60,000 nucleotides of DNA from Symsagittifera roscoffensis (GCF_963678635.1 NC_087069.1:45305448-45365447); one strand, 5' to 3'. Positions 32,508-43,080 are shown, numbered from the stretch's first letter. Notes: generated from the sequence alone by a model not told the origin. Numbers and translations are program-made.

Positions 32508-33951
32508 AGAACAAAATCTGATGGGAAAATACGGGAATAATTCTTAAAGAGCATCAAAAAAGAGGGAAAGTTTGTCTTGCTGAATGGCTTGTTCTTGGAT
32601 AAAACTTGTTATCTTCAGTCTGCAAATTATTGAGCGATGAAAAAAAATTGTCCTATAATTTGAAGTGATGTTGATAATGAAGGGAATGAATTGAAATAAT
32701 TTGTCCAAGACTTTGTTTTTACCGGCTTAAATGGCAAACTGGAACGCTGTGTATTGATAAAATGTCGACGAACAAATTAGTGGAATTGAGTTAATAATGC
32801 TAGCCAATCGCAGTCAACGATATTAATGGCTCCTTTTTTACGCTCATATCTCTCGTTGATTTGCTTGTGTTAGGAAATGTAGTGAAGGCAGTTGTATTGG
32901 TCGTGTTGGTTTTTCGTTTTTTTTTCGGCAGAAAATCCTGAAGTTCGATCACGCTCACTTTGGATTTTCTGCGGTTCGTCTTTTCAGGTTTTTAGTTCAT
33001 TTCAAATTCAATTGCCAAAGAGAAGGCAATTTCTTACTGCTTAAAAATTTTATCTATCGATCCGGTTTTCTCAAATTTTATTACTTTTTCTAGAGAGGGT
33101 TAATCATCATGAAAGAGCTTAAAAATGATATATATTCGGAAGTTTTTTTTTAGTCAATCATTCTTTCGGACTCCTTGAGTTCCTTGAATCCTTTGCAACC
33201 TTCTGTTGGCTTTTTTGAATTTTGATAGTTTAAAACCGAGCGTTAATTTTTCGCGGAGGGATATAGAATGTAATTTTCCACAGTTCAGTCAACTGAAATT
33301 TTGGTCAAAAGTCGCTGTTTAAAACTTATTTCGTTTTTTTTTGTTCGGGTTGGGTAATTTTTCAACTTTGTGTAGTTTTAGTTTGCCAGCGGCTATGGTT
33401 TTGCACATTATAGCTTGCAAAAGATAAGCTTGTTTGAGTTTAAACGAACGAAACTTCAAAAATGTCTTTTGAAAGTTGATCATTTTTTGATAAAATTTTG
33501 CAGAGACGATTATCAAGCGGAATATTCTATTCCAAAAATGGATAGAAAATTATATTAATTACATGATCTGAGAAATTGAATAGCGAGTACAATACCAAAG
33601 AATAAAAAGTATTAAGGACAAAATTTTCGATACCAAATTTATAAAACAGCCTCAAAAAACTAATTGGAAAAATTAATAAATCAATAGGTCATAATGGCAC
33701 CTTAAAATTTCAAAACGGTGTTCAACAGTTGATGAATTGTAAATTGTATGGAAATTTTCAGCCTGATTTTGTTTACGATGGATTTAGTTAACTTTACTCC
33801 CTATGGTAACTTGTAACGAATCTACCCCTATGAAAGCAGAAATGCATTTTGTGGCATATGCTTACATGCTTGGTTTTGTTTTTCTCAAATACATTTTGTC
33901 GCATTGCTATTGGTTGGCGTACTATCAATATTTTTCATCCGAACCTTGATA

Positions 33952-34395
33952 CGAGTAATGAACGTAGTGAAGACTCTTATATAGGTCTTGCTGATTTTTT
34001 CTTAGGTTTTTTTTTCGGGAAAAGACTTAAAATATTGATGCACTTAGGTATATATGCATTTTTTGAGTTCAATTGAAAGTCATCTGCTGAAAGTGTTGGA
34101 AATATCACTCTCCAAATACAAAAATTCGTGAACGGTTTCTAGTTTCGAAAGTGGAATTTAATTCATAGATTTCCAGCGGAATAAAAACTTTACCTGTTGG
34201 TCCAGTTGTCTCAAGTTGGGTTAATGTTATTCAAAAAGCGCCAATCAGAAATCTTTCTAAAAATTCAAAAAGGGGAATCTATTTTTTTCTTTGAAACTCG
34301 AAAGTTGAGGTTTTTTCAATAAAGTCAGTGTTTTTTATGTTTACTCTCGTTCATTACTCTTTCCCATTTTCGATTGGCTATGTTAAAGAATTGGC
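33952..34395 (+). repeat. dispersed repeat family R1, longest + copy
   Basis: It runs from GAGTAATGAACGTAGTGAAG through TCTTATATAGGTCTTGCTGA and CAGCGGAATAAAA to CATTTTCGATTGGCTATG. It unites segments that other copies carry separately, so it is the best reference copy in the window. Confidence 0.65.
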
Positions 34396-35013
34396 TCTCC
34401 TATTGCATTAGGGGGAAAATAGTTTACAAGATCCGAAAGAACATCTTAACGGAGCGTAGTGTGATAGTACGATGCCACTTTTTTTCAACCCAAGTCGCAA
34501 GTAAAAGTGCCACTTTTGGTTGCACTTTTGAATCAGTAGCGTTAGCATTATAATACCCTTGGCTGTGACATTTGATAACTAATTGGTTAACAGAGTTGAT
34601 GTTTTTTAATTATCGCTTGATTCGAAAAACGTAAGTTGTTTCGTACAACAGTTTAATAATTAAAATCACCTTTTAGAAATTTTTCAACTTGATATATTTT
34701 GCAAGATTTTTGAAGTGCGTAATTTATACGCCATTTGGTTCAATACATTATAATACTTGCAAAGTTAGTGTAGTTGACTTTAGTTAATTATTTTCTAAAG
34801 CTCGGATTTTCTTAATGTAAAAAGTTTCAACTATAATTAAAAGTTCAGTTTGTATTTTACTCTTTTTGATTTTAAATAATTTTAGTTATGGTTTGTTAAT
34901 TTTTTTTTCGATGAAACTGTTGCGGTTTATGCTTTATCGGATTGATGAACGTTGAATGCGTAATTTTAAGGGCAGCATTTTTTCTGCGATTATGAGTTTC
35001 AGAAAAATAATCG

Positions 35014-35148
35014 CAGATTATATGTTTTTGAAACGTATAGTCGCATCTGTGTTCGGTTTTGTTTTCTTTTTTTATTTTCGAATGAAAACAAAAAAGAAAG
35101 CAAAATTGAACACAGTTGCGATTATCGGTTTCAAAAACATATAATCTG
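35014..35148. repeat. foldback element with ~59-bp arms
   Basis: The left arm (35014-35072) and right arm (35090-35148) are inverted copies matching at roughly 85-90% of positions around a ~17-base loop. The outer ends read CAGATTATATG and its complement. The opposed open frames over it are a consequence of the palindrome. Confidence 0.85.
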
Positions 35149-35639
35149 TAAGTCAAAAACTAGTAAGTTAGAAGTAAATCATAAACTTCGCCTCTGTGTT
35201 CAGTTCTGTTTTTTTTTGTGTGTTAACTCGAAATCAGGTACTACAAAAAATCATCGGAGTGGGTTGAGTTATATATTATATTACAACCCTTGCAGTCGTT
35301 ATTCAAAAGATAAATATTTCAAAACATGACCTAGTTGAGAAAAACAAAAGGTTTGAAATATTTTGAGCGAGTAAAGCGATCGAGTACCTTGAAATTGGTC
35401 AATCGAATTAGGCTTAGAAAAGTTGATTTTACTATAATGAAAACTGATTTTGGAAGCTTCATACAGCGTTTCTTTGTCTCTAAAAGTTTTCTTAAAATAA
35501 GAAAATTTTTGATTGGGCAGAAAAAAACTAGACAAAAATTTCAGAAATAACGGATTTTTTCTTTTTTTTGTCATTCATTTTTTGAAGAAAACTGTTGTCA
35601 GTTATGCCTAATTAACTAACTTTCTATGCATTTGTATAG

Positions 35640-35770
35640 TTATCTCATCACACACCACGCTCAAAAACACAATTTGGAGAAAAACACGGTTACTGTAGTT
35701 TTTTATGAATATGGTCGGAACATTCTATGCTACTTGCACAGCAACCGGTTATTCTTGTTAAAGGGTTGAA
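35640..35770 (+). repeat. dispersed repeat shared with 22.5 kb
   Basis: TATGGTCGGAACATTCTATG and CTACTTGCACAGCAACCGG match 22497-22545 in the opposite orientation. Confidence 0.6.
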
Positions 35771-36054
35771 ATTAATTGATTTTAACGGAATTTGTTCATG
35801 CGGTTTTTCAGCTTGTGTATGCAATTTGCAAGTTTGTCTTTGCATGCTATGAAATGCTCTGCGATGTTCTTAATGGCGCTAAAAAAGCAAAATATATAAG
35901 AGCTATTTTTGATACTGCTTATGTGCTCTGATACTGATAGTTTTTTTGAAGAAATTCAAAGTTCTCTGGAAGTTGACTGACATTTCGAAATGAACGCAAA
36001 TTTAAGTACATCTAGCTACCGAGTTTTTCATATAATTTTATAATTACAGGTAAA

Positions 36055-36912
36055 ATGAGCAGCGATTTTAAGGAAGAAGAATTCATTCTTGTATTGAAAA
36101 GCAAGAAATCAAAACGAATAGCAAAATCTATGAAAAACAGATCATTGTTCACTGAAGTTTCCCTGCGAGCAGAGATAAACTCGAATACTGAAACTGATAG
36201 CGAAGTTCTTATCCTGGAGCGAAGATTGAATGAAACGCTCGACATAATAGCTGATGCTTGCTTCGTGCAGGATTTAATACGAAAAGTCTCAGACTTAAAT
36301 TTAGATCAAATAGTATCTTTTGGAATAGGAAACTTCTCATTTTTGGACAATTCTTTCTTTCAATTGACAGTTTTAGTTCAATTACAGAAATTTTTGAAGT
36401 TATCGAAGAAGTGCATTATATTCGATCCGGTGTTCACTAATATAGAAATTGCATTTTTGAAGCATATTGGATTTGAAGTTTTACTGATAAACGATGAGTG
36501 TTGTTTCAATGTTGGCGATCAAAAAACCTTATTTTTCATGATTCATTGTGGAACTGCCATGTATAACAACGTATTGTGGGCTAATTTTACTCCTGATTTA
36601 TTGAAAAATGTCGCATTTTTGGGAAATTCATTCGAAGAAATTAAACAAGTTGCAGAACTGAACAAAAACGTTGATAACGATTCTTTCTATATAAGGAAAT
36701 TGGATTCGTGTTATGAGGAAACAAAAATTGAGCCAGAAAAAAGTTCTGAACTGTTTTTAGCGTTTACTGGTACTAGCTTGCATATTGTCAATAGTGAAAT
36801 TTTAAGCAGTAAATCTGGAAGTTTTTGGAGCCAAGAAAGTTTGGAAAGACCTAAGTACGAAAACTTCTCATCGATTATTTTGGACCAAGATGGAGATAGA
36901 TTTGGTAAATGA
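36055..36912 (+). CDS. SRRD: SRR1-like domain protein
   Basis: A single open frame of 285 residues. The SRR1 domain spans about 85-190. Its family wording is seen in order: VSFGIGNFSF, then CIIFDPVFTNIEIAFLKHIG, then LFFMIHCGTAMYNNVLWANF, then NVAFLGNSF. SRR1-like proteins are conserved in eukaryotes; the plant member affects clock and light signalling, and animal members have been linked to haem and circadian regulation, but the biochemical activity is unsettled. The N-terminal 60 residues are basic, with KSKKSKRIAKSMKNR. ATTACAG just before the ATG could be a 5' UTR acceptor. The length is close to that of animal homologues, so the gene appears intact. Confidence 0.92.
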   Translation: MSSDFKEEEFILVLKSKKSKRIAKSMKNRSLFTEVSLRAEINSNTETDSEVLILERRLNETLDIIADACFVQDLIRKVSDLNLDQIVSFGIGNFSFLDNSFFQLTVLVQLQKFLKLSKKCIIFDPVFTNIEIAFLKHIGFEVLLINDECCFNVGDQKTLFFMIHCGTAMYNNVLWANFTPDLLKNVAFLGNSFEEIKQVAELNKNVDNDSFYIRKLDSCYEETKIEPEKSSELFLAFTGTSLHIVNSEILSSKSGSFWSQESLERPKYENFSSIILDQDGDRFGK

Positions 36913-36988
36913 GACACTTCAGAAGAAAGAAGCACGTGGATTCCAATATTAAATCAAATTCTAAGAACGAAATTGATTTCCAAGAAAG

Positions 36989-36994
36989 AATAAA
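36989..36994 (+). terminator. possible polyadenylation signal of the SRR1-like gene
   Basis: AATAAA lies 77 bases after the stop codon, a usual distance for a short 3' UTR. Confidence 0.45.
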
Positions 36995-37176
36995 CAGCAA
37001 AAAAGGTCGTATTGAAGCCTGATAGTTTTGTGAAATGAAACCGATCTATTGGGTCATATTGAAAGCTGAGAAGTTGACAAATTTTCACGAAACAAGTGAA
37101 CAAGTCTGGATTGATATAGACTGGCTTCAACATAATTTGATGGCAACGTGAACGAAAAAGGTGGCAACGTAAACTA

Positions 37177-37201
37177 CAGGGTGTTTCAAATAAACTGTAA
37201 T
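37177..37201. repeat. left terminal inverted repeat of the mariner-like element
   Basis: 25 bp, a perfect inverse of 38616-38640, starting CAGGGTGTTTC directly after a TA. Confidence 0.93.
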
Positions 37202-37302
37202 TTTATAAAACGCTATAACTTTTTTTTGAGAAGAGATGATTCACAATTTTTTCTGCACAAGATAGATAAGTGGCGGAGATTTGAATATCTGATAAAATTG
37301 TT

Positions 37303-38403
37303 TTATAAAAGATGCTGAAAGTGTCCGCCGTTTTGAGCAACACAGCTTTGTAATCTTTTCGTCAAATTTCTCAATGACTCTTCGATATTATCGGGCGTAA
37401 TTGTATTTCGGGCATCTTCTACAGTTTGCATGAGTTCGTCAATACTTCGTGGATTCGCACCATGAACAATTTTCCCCGATGACCCCACAGCCAAAAATCC
37501 AGGGGATTCAGGTCCGGACTCTGAGGTGGCCAGGGTATAGCAGGGTATAGGGGTTCGTCTACTTATAATTCTGTCGTTGAACTTTGTCCCAAGCCAACTG
37601 AGTACGCGTCCCGTGCAGTGACATGTGGCTCCGTCTTGCATAAACCATATGCGCCTCAAGTTTCGTCGTTCTCGAAGGACTGGCCAGAGGTCGTGTTCTA
37701 GCATGTTCAGATACGAAAACTGGTTCAGTGTTATTGGTCGTTGCTGTTCGTCTACGAACCAAAACGGGCCAAGAACAGCTCCTTGAAGGAAACCCATCCA
37801 GCACATCACTTTCTTTTTGCCCTGGTACTTGCACTCCGCGTATTCTCTGGGGTTAACTAAACTCCATCTCCTATCGTTTTGAGAATTTGGAGAGCTGTCG
37901 AGCACCCACCATTTTTCGTCTGAGAAAATCACCCGTGATGTGAAATCTGCCGCTGTTTCAATCTTGCTCAAGCACCAGACACCAAAAGTAAGTCTCAAGC
38001 CGAAGTTCGTCTCTTTAATTTGGTGTGTTTTGAGCACTTTGTAGGGCTTCATTTTGGCAGCTCTCGCGACTCTCCAAGTTGTGGTGCGGCTCAACCCCAA
38101 ATCAGCTGCTGCTTTAGTTATTGAATCTTTAGGATGAAAATCAAAGTGTCTTATAATACTGGCATTCGCTTCATCGTTTCCTGGTAATCCCGTTCCTTTT
38201 CGATGCTGCCCTTGAAATTTCGATAACCCGCCTCTTTCTTGGAACCGTTTCCACACTCTGATAAACTGCGTAAGTTGAAGTGTTGATGCAACGCGTGGGG
38301 TAATGTAATATTCATTGATATATCTTCTCCGAACTTCAGTTGGGGATTCATAAATTGCAAACAAACAAATGATCCGTTTTTCTTCGTTTACTGTGAAAAC
38401 CAT
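37303..38403 (-). pseudogene. mariner-like transposase with two compensating frameshifts
   Basis: The open frame is 366 residues. It has an N-terminal helix-turn-helix region (ITKAAADLGLSRTTTWRVAR), first catalytic Asp in RVIFSDEKWW (about residue 161), second in WFMQDGATCH (about 257) and the family C-terminal GGHFQHLL. The expected third-acid block is absent from this frame. It is readable in another frame as SPDLNPLDFWLWG over roughly 37483-37535. A 10-bp tandem duplication (37531-37540 and 37541-37550) shifts the frame, and an apparent one-base loss near 37471-37480 shifts it back. The third catalytic residue is therefore lost although the frame stays open, so the enzyme is predicted inactive. 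Confidence 0.92.
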
Positions 38404-38615
38404 TTCGTTGTTTTCATTTACGTATGAACAAATAGTTTAAAAAATTTTTTGTTGCGTGGAAGCGTGAAATAGTTAGAAAATCGCGGGTATTCACTATCGA
38501 GTTCAATTCATCAAAGCAGTTTTTGAGTTTTATCAAATCTCCGCCTGTTCTACATAATATCACCGAATTTGAAGTCGAACTGATCAACAGTAATGAAATG
38601 AGAAGCTTTTATAAC

Positions 38616-38640
38616 ATTACAGTTTATTTGAAACACCCTG
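38616..38640. repeat. right terminal inverted repeat of the mariner-like element
   Basis: 25 bp, a perfect inverse of 37177-37201, ending GAAACACCCTG directly before a TA. Confidence 0.93.
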
Positions 38641-38642
38641 TA

Positions 38643-40086
38643 AAAACTTATTTAAACGGAATTTTAAAGGGACTGCAGTGATTAAAATGAATACATTTGA
38701 TACCAATGGATTTTTCATAGTAAATTTTTTAGTATTTGATCGATAATATAGAAGCCATTTCTGTACGTTTTTCGAATCTATACTTATAAGATGGATCTTT
38801 TTGGGATAAAAATACCACTTCGCGAACAGATCCAGCTAGGAAAATGGTTTGAAAGTTCTGTTTCATTTCTCCCTAGCTGACTTGAACAAAAAATAATTTT
38901 TGTAAGTCGATTTAATCTATGAAATTAATAAGAATTCTTTCAAAGTTTTATCACTCAATAACTTGCTTTAAAAGCTAACTTTTTGCCAATCGATCCCAAA
39001 TTTTTTCTTGCTCACTAGCTTGCTTGAAATGTTTTTTACTTAGGGAGGCCAAAATGTGTATTTAATAAGCGCACAATTTGCTTTGTGTAGGTTTCTGGAA
39101 TCCAGAGACAAGTCTTTAAACATGTTAAATTTCGTCGGAACGATCAAAGAAAACGAATGAACAAAAGAAGAACAAAGAGAGCGTCCTTATTGCGGATTCC
39201 AATTATAATTCACAAAAAAAAACAGTTTGGCCTCGTAATGTTTTGCGAATAAATTCAGTCTATTAAAAAAATTTTCGAAAGTTTTGTTGCCCAATAGCTT
39301 GCTTGAAAAAACTCAGGCGCTTAAAACAACAACCTTCTCTTTGCACATTTTTTATCAAGTAAGATCAGAAAACTGAATTTAAACATGATTTTTGCTTGAA
39401 AGCATGCTTGAAAACTTGAAAGAATTTCGAAATACTTTACCTTTCATCGCTTGATGTGCTTGCTTGGAAAAGCTTAAACTCATGGCGAACCGAGTTGCGC
39501 TTTGAAATACCCTCTAATATATAAAATTGATTGCTTGATGAGCTTGCTGAAAAAAAACTATTGGTGAAAAAAACTGGAAATCGATTTTCTATTAAATAGT
39601 CAAGTAATTCGAAATTTCGTCGCTTGATCAGCTTTTGAGTACTTAACTTTTTGCTAGCAACGTTCCAGCTTAGTTAGAAAATTTCTGCGAATCCATTTGC
39701 ACTATGAAACAAAATTTTCAGTTTCCATGATTGATAAGCTTGCTTATGATTTTTTTTTGCAAACATTATTATTATGGAAATTTTTTTGGGAGTTCGCCTC
39801 GCCTCCCCCCTCTTGAGATTCCTAAATCTGATTTTATTTAGTTGAAGAATTTTAGAAATTTGAATTTTTTAAATCTCAGAAAGCCGCTGGCTAACTGAAA
39901 ATTGGTCTCCAGAAAAGCTTCGTACAATTAGTTTTAATTTAAAAAAAAAAACATTTATAAACGTTATCAATTAGTATGAGAAAAAACCAAAAAAATGTAT
40001 GAAGTAGTTAGTATGAAGAAGGGCTGAAACAAATTTGAATGGTTTTGTCAAAAAACTGTAAGTAAGTGTTTTTTTTTCAGAGCTCA
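38643..40086. other. intergenic region with a degenerate AGCTTGCTTG repeat
   Basis: From about 38930 to 39760 the word (A/G)CTTGCTT(G) recurs at 38960, 39026, 39295, 39465, 39545 and 39738, often preceded by CGCTTGAT or CAATA. It looks like an old tandem array. TTTTTTTTTCAG ending at 40080 could close a 5' UTR intron of the downstream gene. No coding segment. Confidence 0.5.
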
Positions 40087-41373
40087 ATGTCGACGACTTT
40101 GAGTCTTCTTTTTCGAAGATTTGCCTTAACTCGTGGAAAACGCCGACTTATAACTCCAAATAAACTAAAATTGAAAACGGCGTCAACTGATCTGATTTTA
40201 AACCCAGAGAAAAGTGAAAAACAGAATTCTTTTCTGCCAGCGAAACAAGAACAGCCTCTTAATGTCACGCATCTCTACAAAGGTCGAAAGGTCGTGACCT
40301 TTGACTCAAAAAGAAGCAGAACTCACATTGACAAACTGATTTTAATCAGAAGTTGCAGCAAAACGAGAACTGCTGAGGGCAAAATTATTTTAGAAGGCAA
40401 AAAATTAATCACCGATTCAATCGTTCAAGGCAAAGCCGAACCAATAGCGTTCTATTCCTGGAAAGCTGAGAACTTTCTAGAAATTCCACCTGCCGGGATT
40501 ACGTCATCGGTTAATTTTTTTGTCCTTGAAAAAAGAGATTATGTAAGGTTGACTTTACTGGGTACACCGCAATCAGTTATAGCGTTGTGTCGAATTCCGA
40601 ATGAAATTCCGAAGCCCGAAGGATCGTTTCCACTGCATTTGATTTGCGACGGAGTTCGCGACCCTGGAAATCTAGGTACCTTAATTCGAAGTGCGGCGGC
40701 TGTTGGCTGTGAAAGTGTGATTACAATGAAAGGCACTTGCGATCCATGGGACCCGAAAGTGGTTCGATCCGCGGTCGGGGCAAATTTTTTGATCCCGATT
40801 CAAACTTATGTTTCGTGGACAAAGATTCATGATTTTGTACCTGAAAATGTGAAGTTTTTATTCGCATCTTCTGATGAAAGCGATTTGAATTATGATGAAA
40901 TTGATTGGGGGTTAGAAAGTTCGAAAAATTTGTTTCGTGGATTTTCTGAAATTGGAGCAAATTCAGAGATTCAGGATCATCTTTTAGATTCGCGTGAAAA
41001 AGACGATGATTCACTTAATTTGAGTTCAGATTTCGACGACTTAGATTTTGACGATTTTTCAAACAGTTCATGTGATTCAAATAATTCCAAAGACCAACAG
41101 TTTGTAAATGATTCGCCGAAAGAGTTAATCGATACGGCGAAATCAGATTTGAATTCTGATGATGCAGCAACGGCTCTCGTGGTTTCAAACGAAGGATGGG
41201 GTTTGTCTGAAGCTGCGTCGGAAGCGCTTGAAAAGTTCGGAGGACACTCCATACATGTTCCGATGAGCTCTAACGTGAATAGCTTGAATTGCAGTATAGC
41301 TGCATCTATTATTATGTGGGAACTGAGAAAGAAATATAAACTAAGAGAGGCTTTTAAAAATAAACCATTTTGA
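40087..41373 (+). CDS. MRM3: mitochondrial rRNA 2'-O-methyltransferase, SpoU/TrmH (SPOUT) family, MRM3-like
   Basis: 428 residues from ATG 40087; the frame is open a little upstream but has no earlier ATG. Residues 1-30 are Arg/Lys-rich and lack acids (LLFRRFALTRGKRR), as in a mitochondrial targeting signal. An RNA-binding substrate domain precedes the SPOUT fold. Motif 1 is DGVRDPGNLGTLIRSAAAVG (188-207), motif 2 VVSNEGWGLS (about 368) and motif 3 MSSNVNSLNCSIAASI (about 393-408). The Asn and Arg of motif 1, used for AdoMet-dependent ribose methylation, are present. Known MRM3 methylates a guanosine in the peptidyl-transferase A-loop of mitochondrial large-subunit rRNA. An acidic Ser/Asp-rich insertion (about 275-360) separates motifs 1 and 2. 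MRM3 is preferred over other SpoU proteins because of the leader and motif wording. Confidence 0.93.
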   Translation: MSTTLSLLFRRFALTRGKRRLITPNKLKLKTASTDLILNPEKSEKQNSFLPAKQEQPLNVTHLYKGRKVVTFDSKRSRTHIDKLILIRSCSKTRTAEGKIILEGKKLITDSIVQGKAEPIAFYSWKAENFLEIPPAGITSSVNFFVLEKRDYVRLTLLGTPQSVIALCRIPNEIPKPEGSFPLHLICDGVRDPGNLGTLIRSAAAVGCESVITMKGTCDPWDPKVVRSAVGANFLIPIQTYVSWTKIHDFVPENVKFLFASSDESDLNYDEIDWGLESSKNLFRGFSEIGANSEIQDHLLDSREKDDDSLNLSSDFDDLDFDDFSNSSCDSNNSKDQQFVNDSPKELIDTAKSDLNSDDAATALVVSNEGWGLSEAASEALEKFGGHSIHVPMSSNVNSLNCSIAASIIMWELRKKYKLREAFKNKPF

Positions 41374-42149
41374 CATGAAGACATGGAAAAAACTTGTTAA
41401 GTTGTGTTAAGTTCTGAAAACCGAATTAATTGAACATTATTGAGGTTAATTTAATTTATTGAACCTCATATTTTCAATTCAACCGTACTTTATCTCTCCT
41501 AAGTGACCCCACCGTAGAGTAGAGTCTTCCCCATTATGAATTTTCAAAGGGTTATCAAGCTGGTGCAATATGCGTTTCTATGCTGCAGATTTTATGTTGC
41601 GAGGAAATTATATGGTTGATCTATATTTTGCAGACTCTATACCAGCTCAAAATTTAGAACGCTTTTCCCTTTTGAGCTAGCTAAATTTCAGTATTTCAAG
41701 CTATCATCAAATATGTTGCCAGTTCAGTCGGTTCAGGTTTGTTAGTAAATCTATCACGGGGAGTTTTTTTTCTATTCTACATATTTTAAAAATAAAAGAA
41801 AGAAGTAATTGTCGCTTATAATAGGGCTTAATGATATTTTGTATAGTTCGTGATTATATAGGTCGTGAAAATTATTTTTTTCCCGGAAAAATTCCTAAAA
41901 TTTGTTCACGCTCAAATTTGATTTTTACCGGTTTGACTTTTGAAAGCTGTTCAAATCCATTGCTTAAAGGGAGTAAAACACTTCATTATCGAGAATTTCG
42001 AGTTTCAGTTTCAAAATCTGGCTTTTATTTTTTTGAATTCCAGCGGAATAAACAAATTGCCTCCTGGTCCCGTTTTATCTGAAGAGAGTTTTTTTGCTTA
42101 TCATAAATCTTGAAATTCAAAGACCTATAGATTGAGGGGATTGCTTCTT
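41374..42149. other. intergenic region downstream of the MRM3-like gene
   Basis: It holds an R1 copy (41840-42130). No clear polyadenylation signal and no gene recognised. Confidence 0.5.
41840..42130 (+). repeat. dispersed repeat family R1
   Basis: GATTATATAGGTCGTG, CCCGGAAAAATTCCTAAAAT and CCAGCGGAATAAACAAATTG follow in the R1 order. Confidence 0.55.
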
Positions 42150-43080
42150 TAGGTTCTCTCGATCTATCTATTTATCTATCTATCTATCTTCTCCCTCTTA
42201 ACGACGCCTCAAAGTGGTCCCTTGTGAAACGAATCTATCTAGAATCCTGAGAGGGTGAAATTGGTCTGTGCGGTACTAGGTCGCTTGCCCCCTGTGTACT
42301 GCCCTTGTGGTCGTATTGCTTGCAACCGCAAGAATTTCCAAAAGTTATAAATTTCAGATACATATAAGTCCAATTACAGATGGGTCTGAGCGGCCAGAAT
42401 ATAATCTAATTTATCTAATCGAAAATAAGGGTCCGCGATTTATCGAATACTGCAAATCAACTGAACCATTCTCCCTCTGTTGAGAATCCTATTTATCCAA
42501 TTACGCTCCGTTTTTCCACTCAACTACTCAGATCAACCTGTTAAAACTAGTAGTGTCTCTACGGATCACCTTCCTTTGATGTACTTTAACTGATCTCGAT
42601 AACTTGGCAACAATGTTCGCTGACAGCGAGAACCAGCAATTCTCTAACTCTGTACTAACTGTTCTTCCTTACTTTGAGAACCAACTATCTACAGTAACTG
42701 CAATAAATGTTCTCTAGCTATCAATGAGAACCCAATACTCTCACTAGAAACTAATTTTGTTCTGCCTTAGGGTTCTTCTCTCTGTTTTCTATTTGAATTA
42801 TACTTCTAGCTATGATCGTCCCTACAAGTCCTGACATTTATACTGGTACCCTTGCGCAAGGTCAAACCGGAGTTTTCCCCTGACGACATTAGTTCTAAGT
42901 TCCAATTTCATTATAAGTACTCTATCTAAGTTTTGACTCCGGAGTTCAGTTGGGGCGGAGAAACGACTTCCGGAAATCCGGGTTGTTGACTAATCTTTTA
43001 GGGCATTTGTCAGCACTGCATCTCTGGAAATTTTAAATTCCCGGTCTACTACGGTTGCATGTGTTTCTTAATACAAGGAT
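42150..43080 (-). mobile_element. unclassified dispersed element, short inverted copy
   Basis: Read on the minus strand it follows the 29.3-31.5 kb element: CCGGAAGTCGTTTCTC, then GTCGTCAGGGG, AATGTCAGGACTTGTAGGGA, repeated GGTTCTC words, TCGCGGACCCTT, ATTAGATTATATTCTGGCCGC and CAAGGGACCACTTTG. It lacks about 1 kb present in the long copy (29735-30735). A (TCTA)n microsatellite sits near its end at about 42160-42190. Confidence 0.6.
42160..42190. repeat. (TCTA)n microsatellite
   Basis: ATCTATCTA units, about seven, with one TTTA interruption. Confidence 0.85.

Larger units (their letters stand above)
32508..36054. other. intergenic region, RPS29 to the SRR1-like gene
   Basis: No supported gene. 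It contains an R1 repeat (33952-34395), a long foldback (35014-35148) and a dispersed repeat (35640-35770). Short open frames in it follow the repeats and lack coding character. Confidence 0.55.
37177..38640 (-). mobile_element. Tc1/mariner-superfamily (DDxD-type) DNA transposon
   Basis: The element is 1464 bp. Its outer 25 bp are perfect inverted repeats beginning CAGGGTGTTTCAAATAAACT. They sit at 37177-37201 and 38616-38640, with weaker similarity for about ten more bases. TA dinucleotides flank both ends (37175-37176 and 38641-38642), as expected for the TA target duplication of this superfamily. It carries one transposase reading frame on the minus strand. The perfect termini suggest a fairly recent insertion. 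Confidence 0.93.

Noticed and set aside
34956-35144. Opposed ORFs of 62 and 86 codons
   Set aside because: They follow from the foldback palindrome; the peptides are Phe/Lys-rich low complexity.
40977-41384. Minus-strand ORF of 135 codons
   Set aside because: Antisense of the acidic insertion and C-terminus of the MRM3-like gene; no domain and no independent start context.
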